Below are positions 11,898 through 25,235 of a stretch of DNA of 64,000 nucleotides, one piece after another. A program made the translations under genes and the position numbers. Numbering within the stretch: position 1 is the stretch's first letter; every line of letters begins with the position of its first letter. Under the pieces are notes generated by a model, which did not search any database, was not told the origin of the DNA, and worked only from the letters and a program-made list of their open reading frames with translations. The DNA is taken from contig VXAY01002112.1 of the NCBI GenBank assembly GCA_013399855.1, forward strand, positions 62,001-126,000. Reading direction: 5' to 3'. Source of the stretch: Oxyruncus cristatus. Lineage: Eukaryota; Chordata; Aves; Passeriformes; Cotingidae.

Positions 11898-12520
11898 CAG
11901 AAAAAAAAAGAAAAAGAAAAGAAAAAAAAAAGAAAAAGAAAAAAAGAAAAAAAAGAAAAAGAAAAGAAAAAGAAAAGAAAAAAAAGAAAAAAAAAGGAAA
12001 AAAAAGAAAAAAGAAAAAAGAAAAAGAAAAAAAAGGAAAAATAAGAAAAAAAAGAAAAAAGAAAAAGAAAAAAAGGAAAAAATAAGAAAAAAAAGAAAAA
12101 AGAAAAAAGGAAAAAAAAGAGAAAAAAAGAGAAAAAAAAGAANNNNNNNNNNNNNNNNNNNNNNNNNNNNNNNNNNNNNNNNNNNNNNNNNNNNNNNNNN
12201 NNNNNNNNNNNNNNNNNNNNNNNNNNNNNNNNNNNNNNNNNNNNNNNNNNNNNNNNNNNNNNNNNNNNNNNAAAAAGAAAAAAGGAAAAAAGAAAAAAGA
12301 AAAAAGATAAAAAGAAAAAAAGAAAAAAGAAAAAAAAGAGAAAAAAAGAGAAAAAAAAGAAAAAAGAAAAAAAAAGAAAAAAAAAGAGGGAAAAAAAACC
12401 CAAAAGAAAAACAAAAAAAACCAAAACAAACAAACAAACAAAACCCCAAACCAAAACAAAACAAAAAAAAACCCGAAAACAAAAACAAAACCAAAAACAA
12501 AACAAAAAAAACCCCAAGAC
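11898..12520. repeat. Long A-rich polypurine array with gap
   Basis: About 490 sequenced bases of A with a G every 4-8 positions, then an AAAAC/AAAC segment from 12398. There is almost no T on the plus strand. N fills 12143-12271. Open frames of poly-Lys and poly-Phe here are artefacts. Confidence 0.93.
12143..12271. other. Assembly gap (129 N)
   Basis: Run of N inside the polypurine array; true length unknown. Confidence 0.99.
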
Positions 12521-15500
12521 ATTCAAACCCTTTCTTTCTTCCACTTACCCCAGAAACCTTTTTATTGCTGTGTTGGTAGTAATTATGCATAACATATTCC
12601 AGCAAAAGGAAGTTAAAGTCACCGCGTCAAGGGATGCATAATTAGCACCTGCCAAACAGAGGAAAACCAGTGTGAACTCACTGAAACTCTGCTCCTCCCT
12701 CCTGCAAATACATGTTGGGGTTCTTCACTTTCTCAGAGGGCAGGACACTGCCTCTGACGTGCAGGATAGACTGGGATAGGGCACGGATCAGCACAGAGCA
12801 GTTGGCTGGAGAGGGAAAGCCCTTATCGATGTCAGGACTCACACACGGGAAGGTCAGTGAAAAGGAGTTGTGTTTATTGCTAAATATCTTTTTAAACGTA
12901 TTTCTGGACTGATGTGTGATGTTTTGGAGTTCTCAGCCTCGGCTTCTGGGGCTTTTTTGAGCCGTACATTCCTGTTTTTTAAATGGAGCTGGTTAGAATT
13001 AATGTTACATTAAGTAAGAGCAATATGGGCTTGATACTTCAAGAGGCCCTTTCTAGGCCTATTTCCTACATTTGGTTTATTCAGAAAATGGGATCTCTTC
13101 CACTTAGCGAGGTAAAGATATTTACTTAACATCCCAAAATTGAGCTAGTCAAGGGAAAGGTGAGATCAGCACTTTTTGTTTTCTGAGCTGTGAAGTGCAA
13201 CAACAGCCTGAGACAAATTGGGCTGTCTTACAGAAATACCCATTTAATGGGCGCACTCAGAGACCCAAAAGCAGGCACTTTATCACAGCCTGTTCTGTCC
13301 CACTGGGTTAAATCTCTCCTTTTAGTGATGGTTAGTTTGCTGAGAGGAGTGTGAGGCTTGGGAAGGAAAGGAGACATAAAATATGCTGGAAAAAAACCCA
13401 TCATGTTCAGCATCCAAAGCCCTGAGATGATGAATAGGTGTAGCTAATCTGGCCAAGTCTTTTTTAATGATATTCTTTGTAATTTTTTTATGTTAAAAAA
13501 TGATAAAATGGAGGTGGAAATGAAAGCAGCTCCCTGCTGACTGATGGCAAAGGATGACCCCTCACTTTTAGCAGAAAGAAATGCTCAGTTCTCTTTCCTT
13601 CGTCTTTCTTCTCCAATGCCTGTGTTACCAATAATAACACCTCATTTAGCTATTTCCAGTGGACTAATGGTGACATTTGAGTTGAGTGGTTGATGACTTT
13701 TCTGAGGGCCTTGTCCACCTTCTATCCTTGCTAGAAAGGGCTCTCCCCGAGCCCGTCTCTTTATCTGAGGTATTGTGAAGTGAAGGTTCTTGCAAAGGTC
13801 AGCGCAACTCTAAAATAGATTCACGGACACAAAGGAGAAGTGGTTCTCTGCCCTGGCTCACCGTGGGGCCATTTTATTCAGCACAGAGTTTTCCATGGTG
13901 GTATTTCCAAAGCACCGTCAGAAGGGGAGCTCGGAAGGTCTGGGCTCTGGGGGATCTCTCTGCAGATCATGAAAGGACAAGTTTCCCCTGGGGTGATTTC
14001 AGGACATTCTGCCCAGCCTGATTTGTGCCCTGGTTGAGCGTCTTTCCCCTCGCCCTCCCTCTCCTTTAACTTTCTGCTTAAATGAGAGAAAGAAAGAACC
14101 CAAAGCTATTTTTTGGGATATATCCCCAAGGGCTGACACCGAAACCCTTCCCCTAAAAGATGGAAGTTTTCTATGGATGGAACTGGGGGAGGGTAAGAAC
14201 AAGGCCAAGCTATGGGATCCCCCAATTCCAGCCTCCCAGGGCTGTGTGTCTGGCACTGTTGCAGCTTCTACAGTTCCTCTTCTTATGTTCCCTCTTTAAA
14301 ATGCAAGTTGGATCACGTGCAGCTTGTTTAACACTTGCTGCTGCAGAGAAACTCAGAGGAGCTGCATCCCCTTACTTAAGACTGGAAAAAACCAACACAG
14401 TGAGGTTTAATGTATTTCTGTGCAGCTGCTTTGTCCCTGTGCAGGGCCACGAAGCACAAAGGGGTCCAACATTTGCCCTGTACACCGGGATTTGGCCAAA
14501 ACAAAAGTCCAGTAAGTGCTCCCTCAAATGATCAGACAATGTTGAGTCAATTAGAAGCGGTTCAGGCTCCCCAGTGGCCTTGGTAGGGGGGATGGAGCCC
14601 TGGCCATGGGCCTAATGGGGTCACTAGCTCTGATCTCAGCTGGAAAATCCAGCGGTAGTCCTGGATTTGCATTCTTTTCAAGTATTTTTTTTTTTTTTGG
14701 TGTGTGAATAATAAGTGGGTTCATTTATATAAATTACTCGAAGGAGTTTGTGAAGGTCGGTGGAATCTAATCCCAGGTTCTCTTAAATATTTAGTTTATT
14801 ATCTCTTCGTATTTAAAGTTTCAGAAGCTGAAATTTTAATGATGTTATGCAACTGTAAACAAATGAGTTCACCTGATATCGAGGAAGGGAAGGGTGTTAA
14901 ATAACACAGCTCTTACCCAGCAAAGGCCAAAAACTTGCTGGTTTCTTTTCCAGAGGACATTGCCATTTTGCTGAGCATGTTTCACGCCTCAAAACAATGG
15001 AATTCAAAATAATTCTCAGAATCAAAGAATGATTTAGGTCAAAAGGGATCTCTGGAGGCTGTCAGGTTTCCCTGCTCAGTGGAACAACCGAGAAATACCA
15101 ACACAAGTAAGGAAACATAGTTCAATATAAATTTCAGGACACCATGGGCAAGGGATTCTGTCCTAGAGCCTGGAATTTTTTTGTTTGTCTGTGTGTATTA
15201 GCTTTGCCAACAACTCATTGTTATGCTGCCAGCTGGAGGGGAATTAGATGTGTGAATATATTTTTATACAAATTTCAGGTGAGTAAAGAAGGCTTCTCTG
15301 TGAACTCACTGTAGTTTCAATCTCCAGCCCATTTTCTGTATTTTCAGGAATGTCTCAGCGTTCCTAACACACATTCTAAGGATTCCTGCTGCCAACTGGT
15401 CACGAGTTGTTCCTCAGGGGGAGAATCAGCCTATGGAGTCACTTGGTTGTGGAGTCACCTCATGGGGAGATTGGCACATCTTTCCCTTCATGTGCCTCTT

Positions 15501-16411
15501 AGTGGTGCATCTCCAGAGGCCACGGCACTTCTTGGCCTTCGAAGTATTCCCAGGTTTTCTGGGAGGCAGAAAACCTTCGAATCCAGAGCCTGAGGGAAAG
15601 GGCTGCCTGATGTTGGACCTCTCTTATCCTGGTGTGGGAGGAAAACTCTGGCACCAGCCTGCACTGGTGACTCAGGACCTGTAATGAATTCTGGAGCTTT
15701 ACTTCCTAATGGGATTTTCTGTTGCTGTTTGTTCTTGAGGGCTCAGTGTGATGAGCCCTGAGCAGGGCACACACTGAGGAGCCGGTGAAAGCACACTGTA
15801 CACGTCTCCTCCAGCTCTTGGATGAGGCTCACTAACACCTCATTAAGCGGGATGGTTAATTACTCTCTCAGCACTGCATCTCTAAACAGTTTGCTACTTA
15901 TCTGCTTAGACCACGTTTAAATTCGGGATGGAAAAGCAGTGACAAAGATTATCACCGACCTGGGCACCAGTTATGGGTGGCACGGGGGGCTCAGTGGGAA
16001 AAGCTTCGGTGATGAGTATAAAACTGGGTGATTTGACTCTCGGGAGAGCTGCAGCAGAGCGGGGCAGGATCTTGTCTGAGTCACTCCACAGGACCTTCAG
16101 GGTGGTGTCTTTCAACAAAACAGTTTCAAATGAACGAGGTTTGGTTTATAACAGCAGAGACGACATGAGGCTCAGCTTCTTCCTGCTGCTGAAATGTGTC
16201 CCTGTCCGTGTTCTCCTTCTTCCCTCACTGCTGCAAAAAACATCCCAACTCCAGTCCACTTCCATTTAGATGTTTCTTCCCCCCGTTCCACTGCACACAT
16301 TTCTAATTCAAAGGAGGACATGACTGATGCCTAAAGAATGAAGTGCCCATTATGTCCTTTTGAGGCTCTGTGTTATAAACTATCTTAGCCATAAAGTACA
16401 TTAAAAATGTG
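12521..16411. other. Intergenic, mostly unique
   Basis: Only a faint CR1 relic (15011-15095) and short T runs are visible. Confidence 0.6.
15011..15095 (-). mobile_element. Old CR1 3' relic
   Basis: A short diverged CR1 end (agaatcaaagaatgatttag). Weak but recognisable. Confidence 0.5.
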
Positions 16412-16746
16412 CTGTTCCAGTAACTGAAGGGGGCTGACAAGAAAGATGGAGAGAGACTATTTACAAGAGCCTGGAGTGGCAGGACAAGGGGGAATGGCTT
16501 CAAACTCAGAGTAGGGTTGGATTAGATACTAGGAAGAAATTCTTGGCTGTGAGGGTGGTGAGGTCCTGGCACAGGCTGCCCAGAGAAGCTGTGGCTGCCC
16601 CATCCATGGAAGTGTCCAAAGCCAGGCTGGACGGGGCTTGGAGCAACCTGGGCTAGTGGAAGGTGTCCCTGCTCATGGCAGGGGTGTTGGAACTGGATGA
16701 TATTTAATGTCCCTTCCAACCTAAACCACTCTATGATTCTATGGAG
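16412..16746 (+). mobile_element. CR1 LINE 3' fragment
   Basis: 335 bp ending in the typical ctctatgattctatgg tail. Confidence 0.9.
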
Positions 16747-18039
16747 AATCACCATGCTCTGCACACTGCCCATTCTAACCCAGGGGTTGGAATCACTAAT
16801 TAGCTAATGAAACTGAAAGCATGATAATAGATTTATTACTTGAATTGTTGATTATGCCAATTGAACTTATATTTAGATCTTTAAACCTTCATAAAATCCT
16901 CTTGCTCCCTGACAGGAAAAATAAAAAAAAAAAATCCAAACCAAACCAAAACAACAACCCTGTGCTAGCAATTAAATTCATTTGACAACCGTGTTTGAGA
17001 AGCAGCAAGCACAGCATATGGAGCAAACTGAGTTCAGTGAACTCTTACCTATGAAGACTCCAGCATGACTGTGCACCTGCAGCGGGAAAAACAGTCCCAG
17101 CCTGGCACTTCCATGGAAATCACTGCAATTATGGGCTATGCAGTCGACATTTGGAATTGCCTGGTCGTTGACCCACGAGTGTGTCTGCAGGCAGAGCTTC
17201 CCTGGAAGGGGAACACACAGAAAACGAGAGCTGGCCTGCCCTGGCACTCACGTGCCCACGGTGAACTTCTGTCATTAAAGCAGCTCCAAAGGGCACAGAG
17301 GACAAAGGAGTCTGCCTGGAAAATCTTGCTCAGTGGCAAAATGAACCAATGCAAGCAAAGGACTGATTTAAGTGTTGTTACACGGGTAACCATAGCTGGT
17401 GGCTCTTCTTACAGTTTCCATTTCAAAGCACCACCAGTGCCTTCGTAATCCTCTGACATTAATTGTCCTACCAAAAGGGATTAGCACTTGAAATTAAGGA
17501 AACCAAGGCTGTGTAACTTATTAGCCACGAGCTGCTGAGTGTAGCAATATAGCAAAAGAAAAGAAAAGCAAAGCTCCCTGGTTTTGGTGGCTGATCTTCC
17601 CAATATGCATTAGGAAGTCTTCATTAATTATTTCGGATTGGGTTCATTGAAGTAATTGAATTGCATCTGCAATGCAGGGCAAAATTTGTCAGCAGCCTGG
17701 CCAGAGAGGGAAAAGGGATATAGATTTCTCCTTCCTTGTTTCTGCAGTGCCATGTGCCTGCTCACAGAGCTTGACAGGCAGCTGAGGAGTCAAGGCACCC
17801 ACTCTGAGGCATTTGGGTTCCTGATTAAGCAAGTGAAGCTGTGAGACTTCACAACAAATTGAGGGCAGAGGGGGAGAAAAGAACCATCTGCAAAGAAGGG
17901 CGAGAAAGAAAACTTTTCTGGAGGGAAATAAAACATTATTGGCAATAGTGCTGCGTAGTTCAGCAGTGACTTCGTTGCAGCAACTCAGCAGGAAAGGACT
18001 TGCACTGAGAAGGTTTCTGAACACAGAAGGAATTTTCTT

Positions 18040-18300
18040 TAGGCCCCTGCTTAGGGGCAGCACGGGGCTGAGTGACTCTAGCCTTCTGTACTGAAAGGCA
18101 TTCACTTCCCTGGGCAGCCCATTCCAGTGCCTGACCACCCTTTCCATGAGGAAATTCTTCCTGATGTCCAACCTGAACCTCTGCTGGTGCAGTTTGAGGC
18201 CGTTTCTTCTTGTCCTGTCTCTGTTGCCCGGGAGAAGAGACCAAGCCCCTCCTGGCTACAACCTCCTTCCAGGGAGCTGTGGAGAGCGATGCTGTGCCTC
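18040..18300 (-). mobile_element. CR1 LINE fragment
   Basis: Carries the cttccctgggcagcccattc and gatgtccaacctgaacctct boxes in the minus orientation; the extreme 3' end is missing. Confidence 0.8.
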
Positions 18301-18747
18301 CCTGCCTGGTGGTGGGATTGCACTTAAGTGACTCTGTCCTGGAGTGGGTGGGTGGGGGGTACTTGTCATTATGTGCAACCAGGGGGAGCTACAGAAGGTG
18401 CATTTGCTACTTGGTTTGTGTTGTTAGTAAAAAGAGCTTTTAAATCTTCCCTCAGGATAATCTTTCTTACGACCTGAGCGTCCCCTTTTTTTGCCAGGAG
18501 TCTTGAGAACTTCTGCACAGCTCCCAGAGGGCCTGGCAGCAGCACAGGCTGGCACCAAAAGCCCAGGTGAGCACACAGATCCCCACTGGGAGGCAGGTTC
18601 AAGCAGCCACCTCCTCCTTTACCTCGTACTTTCCAGCCCTGGAGCCTCTCAGTGTTCCAGCCTCTTTAGTCCACGCATCTTCTAAACTCACATAATACTA
18701 TAATGCTATGAGAAAAGCAAAATATGGAAGCCTTGGAAGGAATACGT

Positions 18748-18803
18748 TTATTTGTAACTCCGGATGGTCCTATTGAATATTTGTAACTCTGGATGGTCCT
18801 ATT
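18748..18803 (+). repeat. Two-copy 28-bp tandem repeat
   Basis: tatttgtaactcyggatggt followed by cctatt occurs twice head to tail with one change. Confidence 0.85.
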
Positions 18804-18973
18804 TTAATTTTAAGATAGACTCACCCCACTGAGATCAGCCAAGGTTTGGCACAAGCAAAGGAACAGAATTTTGACTTGTGATTTAATACAAAGTTATAAA
18901 CTTTCTCAGATTTGGTTGCACAATAGAATATAGAATGGCACTTTTCTTTTCAGGATCTCAAGCTGAAAGGTAA

Positions 18974-19178
18974 TCACAGAATCCCAGAATGGTTTGGGTT
19001 GGAAGGGAGCTCGAAGATCATCCAGTTCCAACCTCCTGCCATGGGCAGGGACACCTTCCACTAGCCCAGGTTGCTCAGAGCTCCATCCATCCCGGCCTTG
19101 GACACTTCCAGGGATCCAGGGGCAGCCACAGCTTCTCTGGGCAACCTGTGCCAGAGCCTCCCCACCCTCACAGGGAAA
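18974..19178 (-). mobile_element. CR1 LINE 3' fragment
   Basis: Complement of the CR1 tail (aatcacagaatcccagaatgg), then the standard 3' region up to cctcacaggga. Confidence 0.9.
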
Positions 19179-19726
19179 GGCAAATAATGAATAATTAGTA
19201 TTAGTAGCAAGCAGTAGGACAGAATCCATACATAATTCCAGGGAAAAATAGTCAATTTTCTTTCAATCTGTGTTGCAGTTACAGCTGTACTCCAAAGCAC
19301 TTTGCTCCAGTCCACCCAGCACCCCGTGCCTGAGGACTCCTGGTGATCTGCAATCCCATCCCAGTCCCTCCTGTGTGTTTGTCCCCTGCACTGGCAATGG
19401 ATGACAGGAGTAGGGAAAAGCAACTGTTCCTCTGCCAGCTCAGATGCCTCTCCAATGAATTTTGGTGGCTCTGCACAGGCACTGCTTCCCTCTTTTCTCT
19501 CTTTCAGCTTTCATTTCACAAATGGAGATGATGAAGCAGAGAGCAGATCTAAAGTGTTTGCTGAGCTCAGGCTCACAGGCAGCATCAAAGGGCTTGCCTG
19601 ATAACATCAGATCTTCAGAAGAATGTCTTTAGAGGAACAGGGACCAGCCTTGCAACCTTCCAAGATGAAGATCTCCACAAAATGGTTGCTAAATTTGCTT
19701 ACATTTCGACAGAACTGTCTCTGGTT

Positions 19727-19898
19727 TAGAATCATAGAATCACGGAATGGTTTGGGTTGGAAGGGACCTGGAAGATCACTTGGTTCCAACCCCCTGCCAT
19801 GGGCAGGGACACCTTCCACTAGCCCAGGTTGCTCAGAGCTCCATCCAGCCTGGCCCTGAACACTCCCAGGAATGGGGTATCCACAGCTTCTCTGTTCC
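19727..19898 (-). mobile_element. CR1 LINE 3' fragment
   Basis: Begins aatcatagaatcacggaatg and ends in cacagcttctctg; 5' truncated. Confidence 0.9.
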
Positions 19899-20917
19899 AG
19901 GGTTTTGCATGGCTGGAGTGTGTCTATCTGCTCTATTCCAAGATAACATAAGAGTGATTTTCAAGCAGGAGTTGCTTCCCCAACACAAGTCTGGTGTGGA
20001 CCAGCAATGGTCATGAAGATTTCCTGGCTTCTGCACAGGTGCTGCAACAGGCAAAGGGGGCAGAGTTCATCAGGGAAGGGGGTGGAATTTACTGTAGGGT
20101 GACATCCAAATGAAACCCAGTGTCATGGGACACCTGGGACTGTCCCAGCATCTGCCACCTCCACTGGGGAAGAAAAACACAGACTGTCACCACCTCTGAA
20201 AGACTCTCAGCTGTGGGCGGAAGGTCTGAGCCACAGATCTCCCTTTGTCCTCCCACAGCAGGTCTGAAATGTGTGGTGGCAACACTGGTGTTTGCAGCAG
20301 AGAGAGCCAGGTGAGCGGACTGAGAGCACAGCATCAGTGTCCGATGGGAAGGTCATTGGGATTGAGGGAATCAATAGCCCAGATGAGCTGATCCAATGTC
20401 AGAGCAGCCCCTGGGCCCTTTGTGATGGGAAGTTAATGAGTTGGAGGAGAGCTCAGATGGATCTGGTTGACTTCTCTAATAAAAACATCTCTGTGCTGTT
20501 TTCCCTTGCTTTTGGCATTCTTCCCCCGAAACAAAAACAAACAGAGTGTTTTGCTGGAACATGATTTTTTTTTTTTTTTTTTTTAAAAAAAGCACTTAGT
20601 GAAAGGCTCATTTGAGGGAGTGATCATAGCATAGGAGAAAATAAACAATATAAATAACATCTGTGTGACATGAGCTCTGTTCTGAGAGCAAATGCCAACT
20701 GATGCTGGGAGCTCCCAGACATTAGTTCTCCGGGCTGGAAAGGAGTAGCCTATTGCAATATTGCTCTGAGAGTGCAAATATCCATATTCATTTAAATAAT
20801 TGTCTGTGCTAATCTGGCATAAATAATCCATGATTTCCAAGCTAATGTAAAGGAGTTGTTACCAACCTGCAGCTCCCAAAGAACAGAGAGAAGGGTGAGG
20901 AATAGGGAAGAGAAAAC

Positions 20918-21012
20918 TGGATTTAGTGGAAGGTATTTCTGCCCACAGCACAGGAGTTGGAACTGGATAATATTTAATCCCTTCCAACTCAAAGTATCCT
21001 ATGATTCTACAG
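20918..21012 (+). mobile_element. CR1 LINE 3' relic
   Basis: About 95 bp ending tatcctatgattctac. Confidence 0.75.
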
Positions 21013-23389
21013 CCTGGTCTATGAACTTCCCAGGGCAGAGGGGCAGGAATCTCACACAGGATCTCACCCATGCACAACATTCCCGTCAAATCCCACCTTC
21101 ACACCACAGAGAACTTTTCCACTGGCTGAGGGGGTTTGGAGCAGACATTGAGTGCAAACCCGATTTGGCTTCTGTTTTTTCCTCCATTTTTTTTCCCAAC
21201 AGCAGTTCAGGAAGGTCAGCTGAGATGTGCACAGTGTCCTGCTGTGATCCCAGGGGGTGGGATGATGGGAATACACAGCCACCAGGGTGTGTTTTATTGG
21301 ATCAGCTGGTACTGCTGGCAATACCAGGCACACTTGCAGGTAGGCAAGCCCTTACTCAGGGCTGAAATAGAAGCAGCAATTTTCAGAGCTAAATACAAGC
21401 TGAGAACAAATTAATTAGGTGTGTATCAATTAGGCCTTTGTTTAAAGAAAGTGTATTTGGGAGCTGGGGGAGAAGAAAGGATGGGAAAGAGGGCGGAAAG
21501 TGAGAGACAGAGAAAGTTAAAGTTAAATGAAGCTGCTTGTCACCTTGGGGGGGAGGAAGAGGCAGGTAGTTTATAGCCTGGGGAACAAGAGTCAATTGTG
21601 GTGAGTGGGAGGAGAGTAATCATAAAAGTCACATTTGCTGAGAGTATGTTCCTCCGTAGCAAGTGGCTTCATGAATTTCAATGCTCAGCCTCATCTTTAG
21701 AAAGGCTTTTGGAGGCTGTTTGGAACAAAAGTCCCGAGATGCCAGAGGTGTTTCGGGAGCAGTGCTCTCCTGCTGGAAGCCGGGGTTGTTTGTTTGGGGA
21801 TTTCTTTTTTTATTATAGCTTGAAAACATGAGGCTGTTTCGGTCTATCCTGAATGGTTAGTTTTACTTGCACAGTTACCACGAGGTCACTGGATGAATTT
21901 TGTGGCATTGCTGGGAATCTGGGTGCAGGATTTAGGGAAAATGGGGGGCGGGGGGGGGGGGGAGTTGGGGATGGGCCTCATTTCCCCATTTTAGATAGGT
22001 AAGATCTATTTGAGTAGGGAGGGGAGGGTAATAAGATGAGTTATCCGCAACACTTTGAGGAGACCATTCCCTGGTTTTCCATGAGCTTCTGCTGGGGAAG
22101 TTTGTGGGAAGCTGTGTTTTTCCTGCCTCACGCAGGATCCTTTTGAGGAAAGAAATAGTGAGCCCAGCAACCAGAGAGTTGTTCCCATCTGTGTCACGGG
22201 GAGGCCCAAATACTCGAGAATGGTGGGTTTTTTGGGTTAACAGCACCACGTTTTGGATATTCTACCAGACAAACATTGAAAGTAGGAGCTGTATCCAACC
22301 AGATCAGTAAGAAACCAAATGTTCAGTCAATATTGTGAGTCGTCCTCAGTGAGAGTTCATCTGTTGATTCCACTCAGCCCACGCAAACCTGAGGTGCCTT
22401 TTGTTGTAACAAGAAACCCCCACTTGAAGCCAATGTTATTTTTAGGTGGCTCTGCACTTAATGGCAGCCTGAGTTTTCTGTGAAACATAAAACTGGTGAG
22501 AGGACTTCAGGAAACTTCACTGTAGCGTGATACTGTTTATCTTCAGTGCATTCTTTCCCCACGTACACAAGCAAGGACTTCAAATCAGAACATTTTGCGA
22601 AGAGACATGGAAGGGTTTTATGCTATCAAACTGTGCACAGTCTGTGAGCAGTAAAAACCTGGATACTTCTAGATTGCTAAAACATCCCTTAAGCCGTAAT
22701 TATAAATCAATATGCATATGTACAAAAGATTGGTGTCTCCATAAAGTGCCCGAAATTCAATATTTTCAGCCTACTCTGCCTACTGAAAGTGCCTGCATAT
22801 TTTATATTCCCTGGGCGCTGCAAATCATCTCTGTATTTTATGTATTGTTATTTGTGGAGCTCTATTTGCAAACATAAGTAACAGCTAGTCCTGCAGATGA
22901 CATACAGGCTGTACAACATGCCTGAGGAAAACAAATCTGGAAGGATATGAATGCCCCCAGCCACAAATTTCAAGGACACCGCAAGAATTTTAAACCTCAT
23001 GCTAATGCTGCTAAGAGTGTTCCGTAGCCGTGTGGGATGCCTTCCTGGAGATGGCAGGGAGGAAAATAAATCCAGGCTCTGGTTAATGTGAACATTTCCA
23101 TGGCTGTGGTACCTGCTTGTGCAAAAAAAAGCTCTGTTTGTTCAGTCAGTGGGATGTGCAGCCAGGGGGGTGTAATTCCTCCTGCTGCTCCGTGATGGCC
23201 ACTGGCAACTGTCTGCTGGCAGGTGGTCCCTGAGGTAAATGCGGAATGTTGGAGCACTTCCCAGCTCCCAGGCAGGAGGCAGAGCTGGAGGGTGACCTGT
23301 GTGCACACCCCTGATGTCTGACTGGGACAGCCTGGAGCTGCCAGCAGGGGAGGGGCTCCCACAGGGTTCCCAGGTTAGGGGTCCACATA
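21013..23389. other. Intergenic, mostly unique
   Basis: Contains the G-rich run at 21945; otherwise nothing recognised. Confidence 0.6.
21945..21963 (+). repeat. G-rich run
   Basis: Six G, one C, then thirteen or more G, with another G4 close by; a candidate G-quadruplex. Confidence 0.75.
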
Positions 23390-23730
23390 AAATCACAGAA
23401 TAGTTTAGGTTGGAAGGGACGTTGAAGATCATCTCATTCCAACACCTTTCCATGGGCAGAGACACCTTCCACTATCCCGGGTTGCTCAGAGCCACATCAA
23501 CCTGGCCTTGAACACTTCCAGGGATGGAGAATCCATAGTTTCTCTGGGCAACCTGTGCCAGGGCCTCACCACCCTCACGTGGAAGAATTTCTTCCTAATA
23601 TCCAATCTAAACCTGCTCTCTTTCAGTTTGAACCCATTCCCCCCCGTCCTGTCACTCCAGTTCCTGATGACGAGTCCTCCTCCAGAATCCTTGTAGCCCC
23701 TCTTGAGATACTGGAAAGTTTCTGTGAGGT
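23390..23730 (-). mobile_element. CR1 LINE 3' fragment
   Basis: CR1 tail at 23392 followed by the 3' region and the cttcctaatatccaatctaa box. Confidence 0.9.
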
Positions 23731-24401
23731 CTCCAACCTTCTCTTCTCGGCTTGTCCATTCAACAGGAGCGCCAGGAGTTTCTTTTGCCACAGCCTGAAA
23801 ACCAGTTTGATGAAGCTTTGCTTCTTTCCTCTGAAGAGCCTCAAGCCCCAGGTGGCACCACGTGGAAAGCTCAGAGGGGACTCCTCGGCACAGAAGACAA
23901 AATGTTGCTGACACAGCCTTTTGCCTCGGAGTTTGTGTCCTCCTGCCCATGGCATCGACATAGAAATGTTTTTGATTCATGTGGAAGGACAGAGATTAAG
24001 CGGAGAAAAGGTTTTCTTCACTTCTAGGTTGGCTGCTTTGCTATGACACCAAATAATATCGCAGCTAAGCTTGAAATTAAGGGCTTGGAGATAACACAGT
24101 ATAGTTTGATGCCTTTGCAAAGTAAATTCTAATGAATCACCATTTTCTGTTGGGAAACTCCTGTGTCCATGCAGGTTTCATAATTCTCTGGCAGCCAGGA
24201 GGTGCACAGAAATCCAAAATTCCATGGTTTTTATGCCCGAGTCACAAGCTGGTGTTGCCCTGGGCCCATCTCTCTTTCACGCAATAGACATTCCTCTAAT
24301 AAAGTGGATTTTGGTTTGTGTTTATGTTGCATTAAGCTACAGTGGTAACTAGATGTCAGCAACAGGAATACTTGTGTCAGAGTGAGGTAGATCATCAAAT
24401 C

Positions 24402-25235
24402 ATAGAATCTGAGAATCACAGAATCAGCCGGGTTGGAAAAGACCTCTGAGATCATCAAGTCCAACCCTTGATCCAACCCTACCGTGGTTCCCAGCCCATG
24501 GCACTGATGCCACATCCAGTCTCACCTCAAACACCTCCAGGGACGGAGAATCCACCCCCTCCCTGGGCAGCCCATTCCAATGGCTGATTACCCTCTCTGT
24601 AAAGAACTTCTTCCTAATATCCAACCTCAACCTCCCCTGGCACAGCTCAAGACTGAGCCCTCTTGTCCTACTGCTGGTTCCTGGGAGCAGAGACCAACCT
24701 CCCCCGGCTCCCCCCTCCTGTCAGGGGGTTGTGCAGAGCCATGAGGTCTCCCCTGAGCCTCCTCCTCTCCAGGCTGAGCCCCCCCAGCTCCCTCAGCCTC
24801 TCCTCACAGCACTTGTGCTCCAGTCCCTTCCCAGCCTGGCTGCTCTTCTCTGGACCTGCTCCAGCCCCTCCATGTCCTTCCTGAGCTGAGGGGCCCAGAG
24901 CTGGACACAGCACTCCAGGGGTGGCCTCACCAGCGCTGAGTCCAGGGGCACAATCCCTGCCCTGCTCCTGCTGCCACACTGCTCCTGAGCCAGGCCAGGA
25001 TCCATTGGCCCTCTTGGCCCCCTGGGCACACTCTGGCTCCTGTTCAGCTCCCTGTCCATCCCAACTCCCAGCTCCCTTCCTGCCTGGCTGCTCTCCAGCC
25101 CCTCTGTCCCAGCCTGGAGCTGCCGGGGCTTGTTGTGGCCAAAGGGTAGGACCCGGCCCTTGGCCTGGTTGAACCTCATCCCGTTGGAATCAGCCCATGG
25201 ATCCAGCCTGTCTAGGTCCCTTCTCTCTCCATGGA
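24402..25235 (-). mobile_element. CR1 LINE, 830-bp copy, longest in window
   Basis: Clean CR1 of a different subfamily (tail cagccgggttggaaaagacc). It reaches well into the RT end: minus-strand frames give [14 protein letters not shown] and LGSLE-type motifs. It is 5' truncated near tccatggagatgc, so non-autonomous and dead. Confidence 0.9.

Noticed and set aside
11809..12605. Open frames of about 240 codons on both strands
   Set aside because: Poly-Phe, poly-Lys and unknown residues translated from the polypurine array and its gap.
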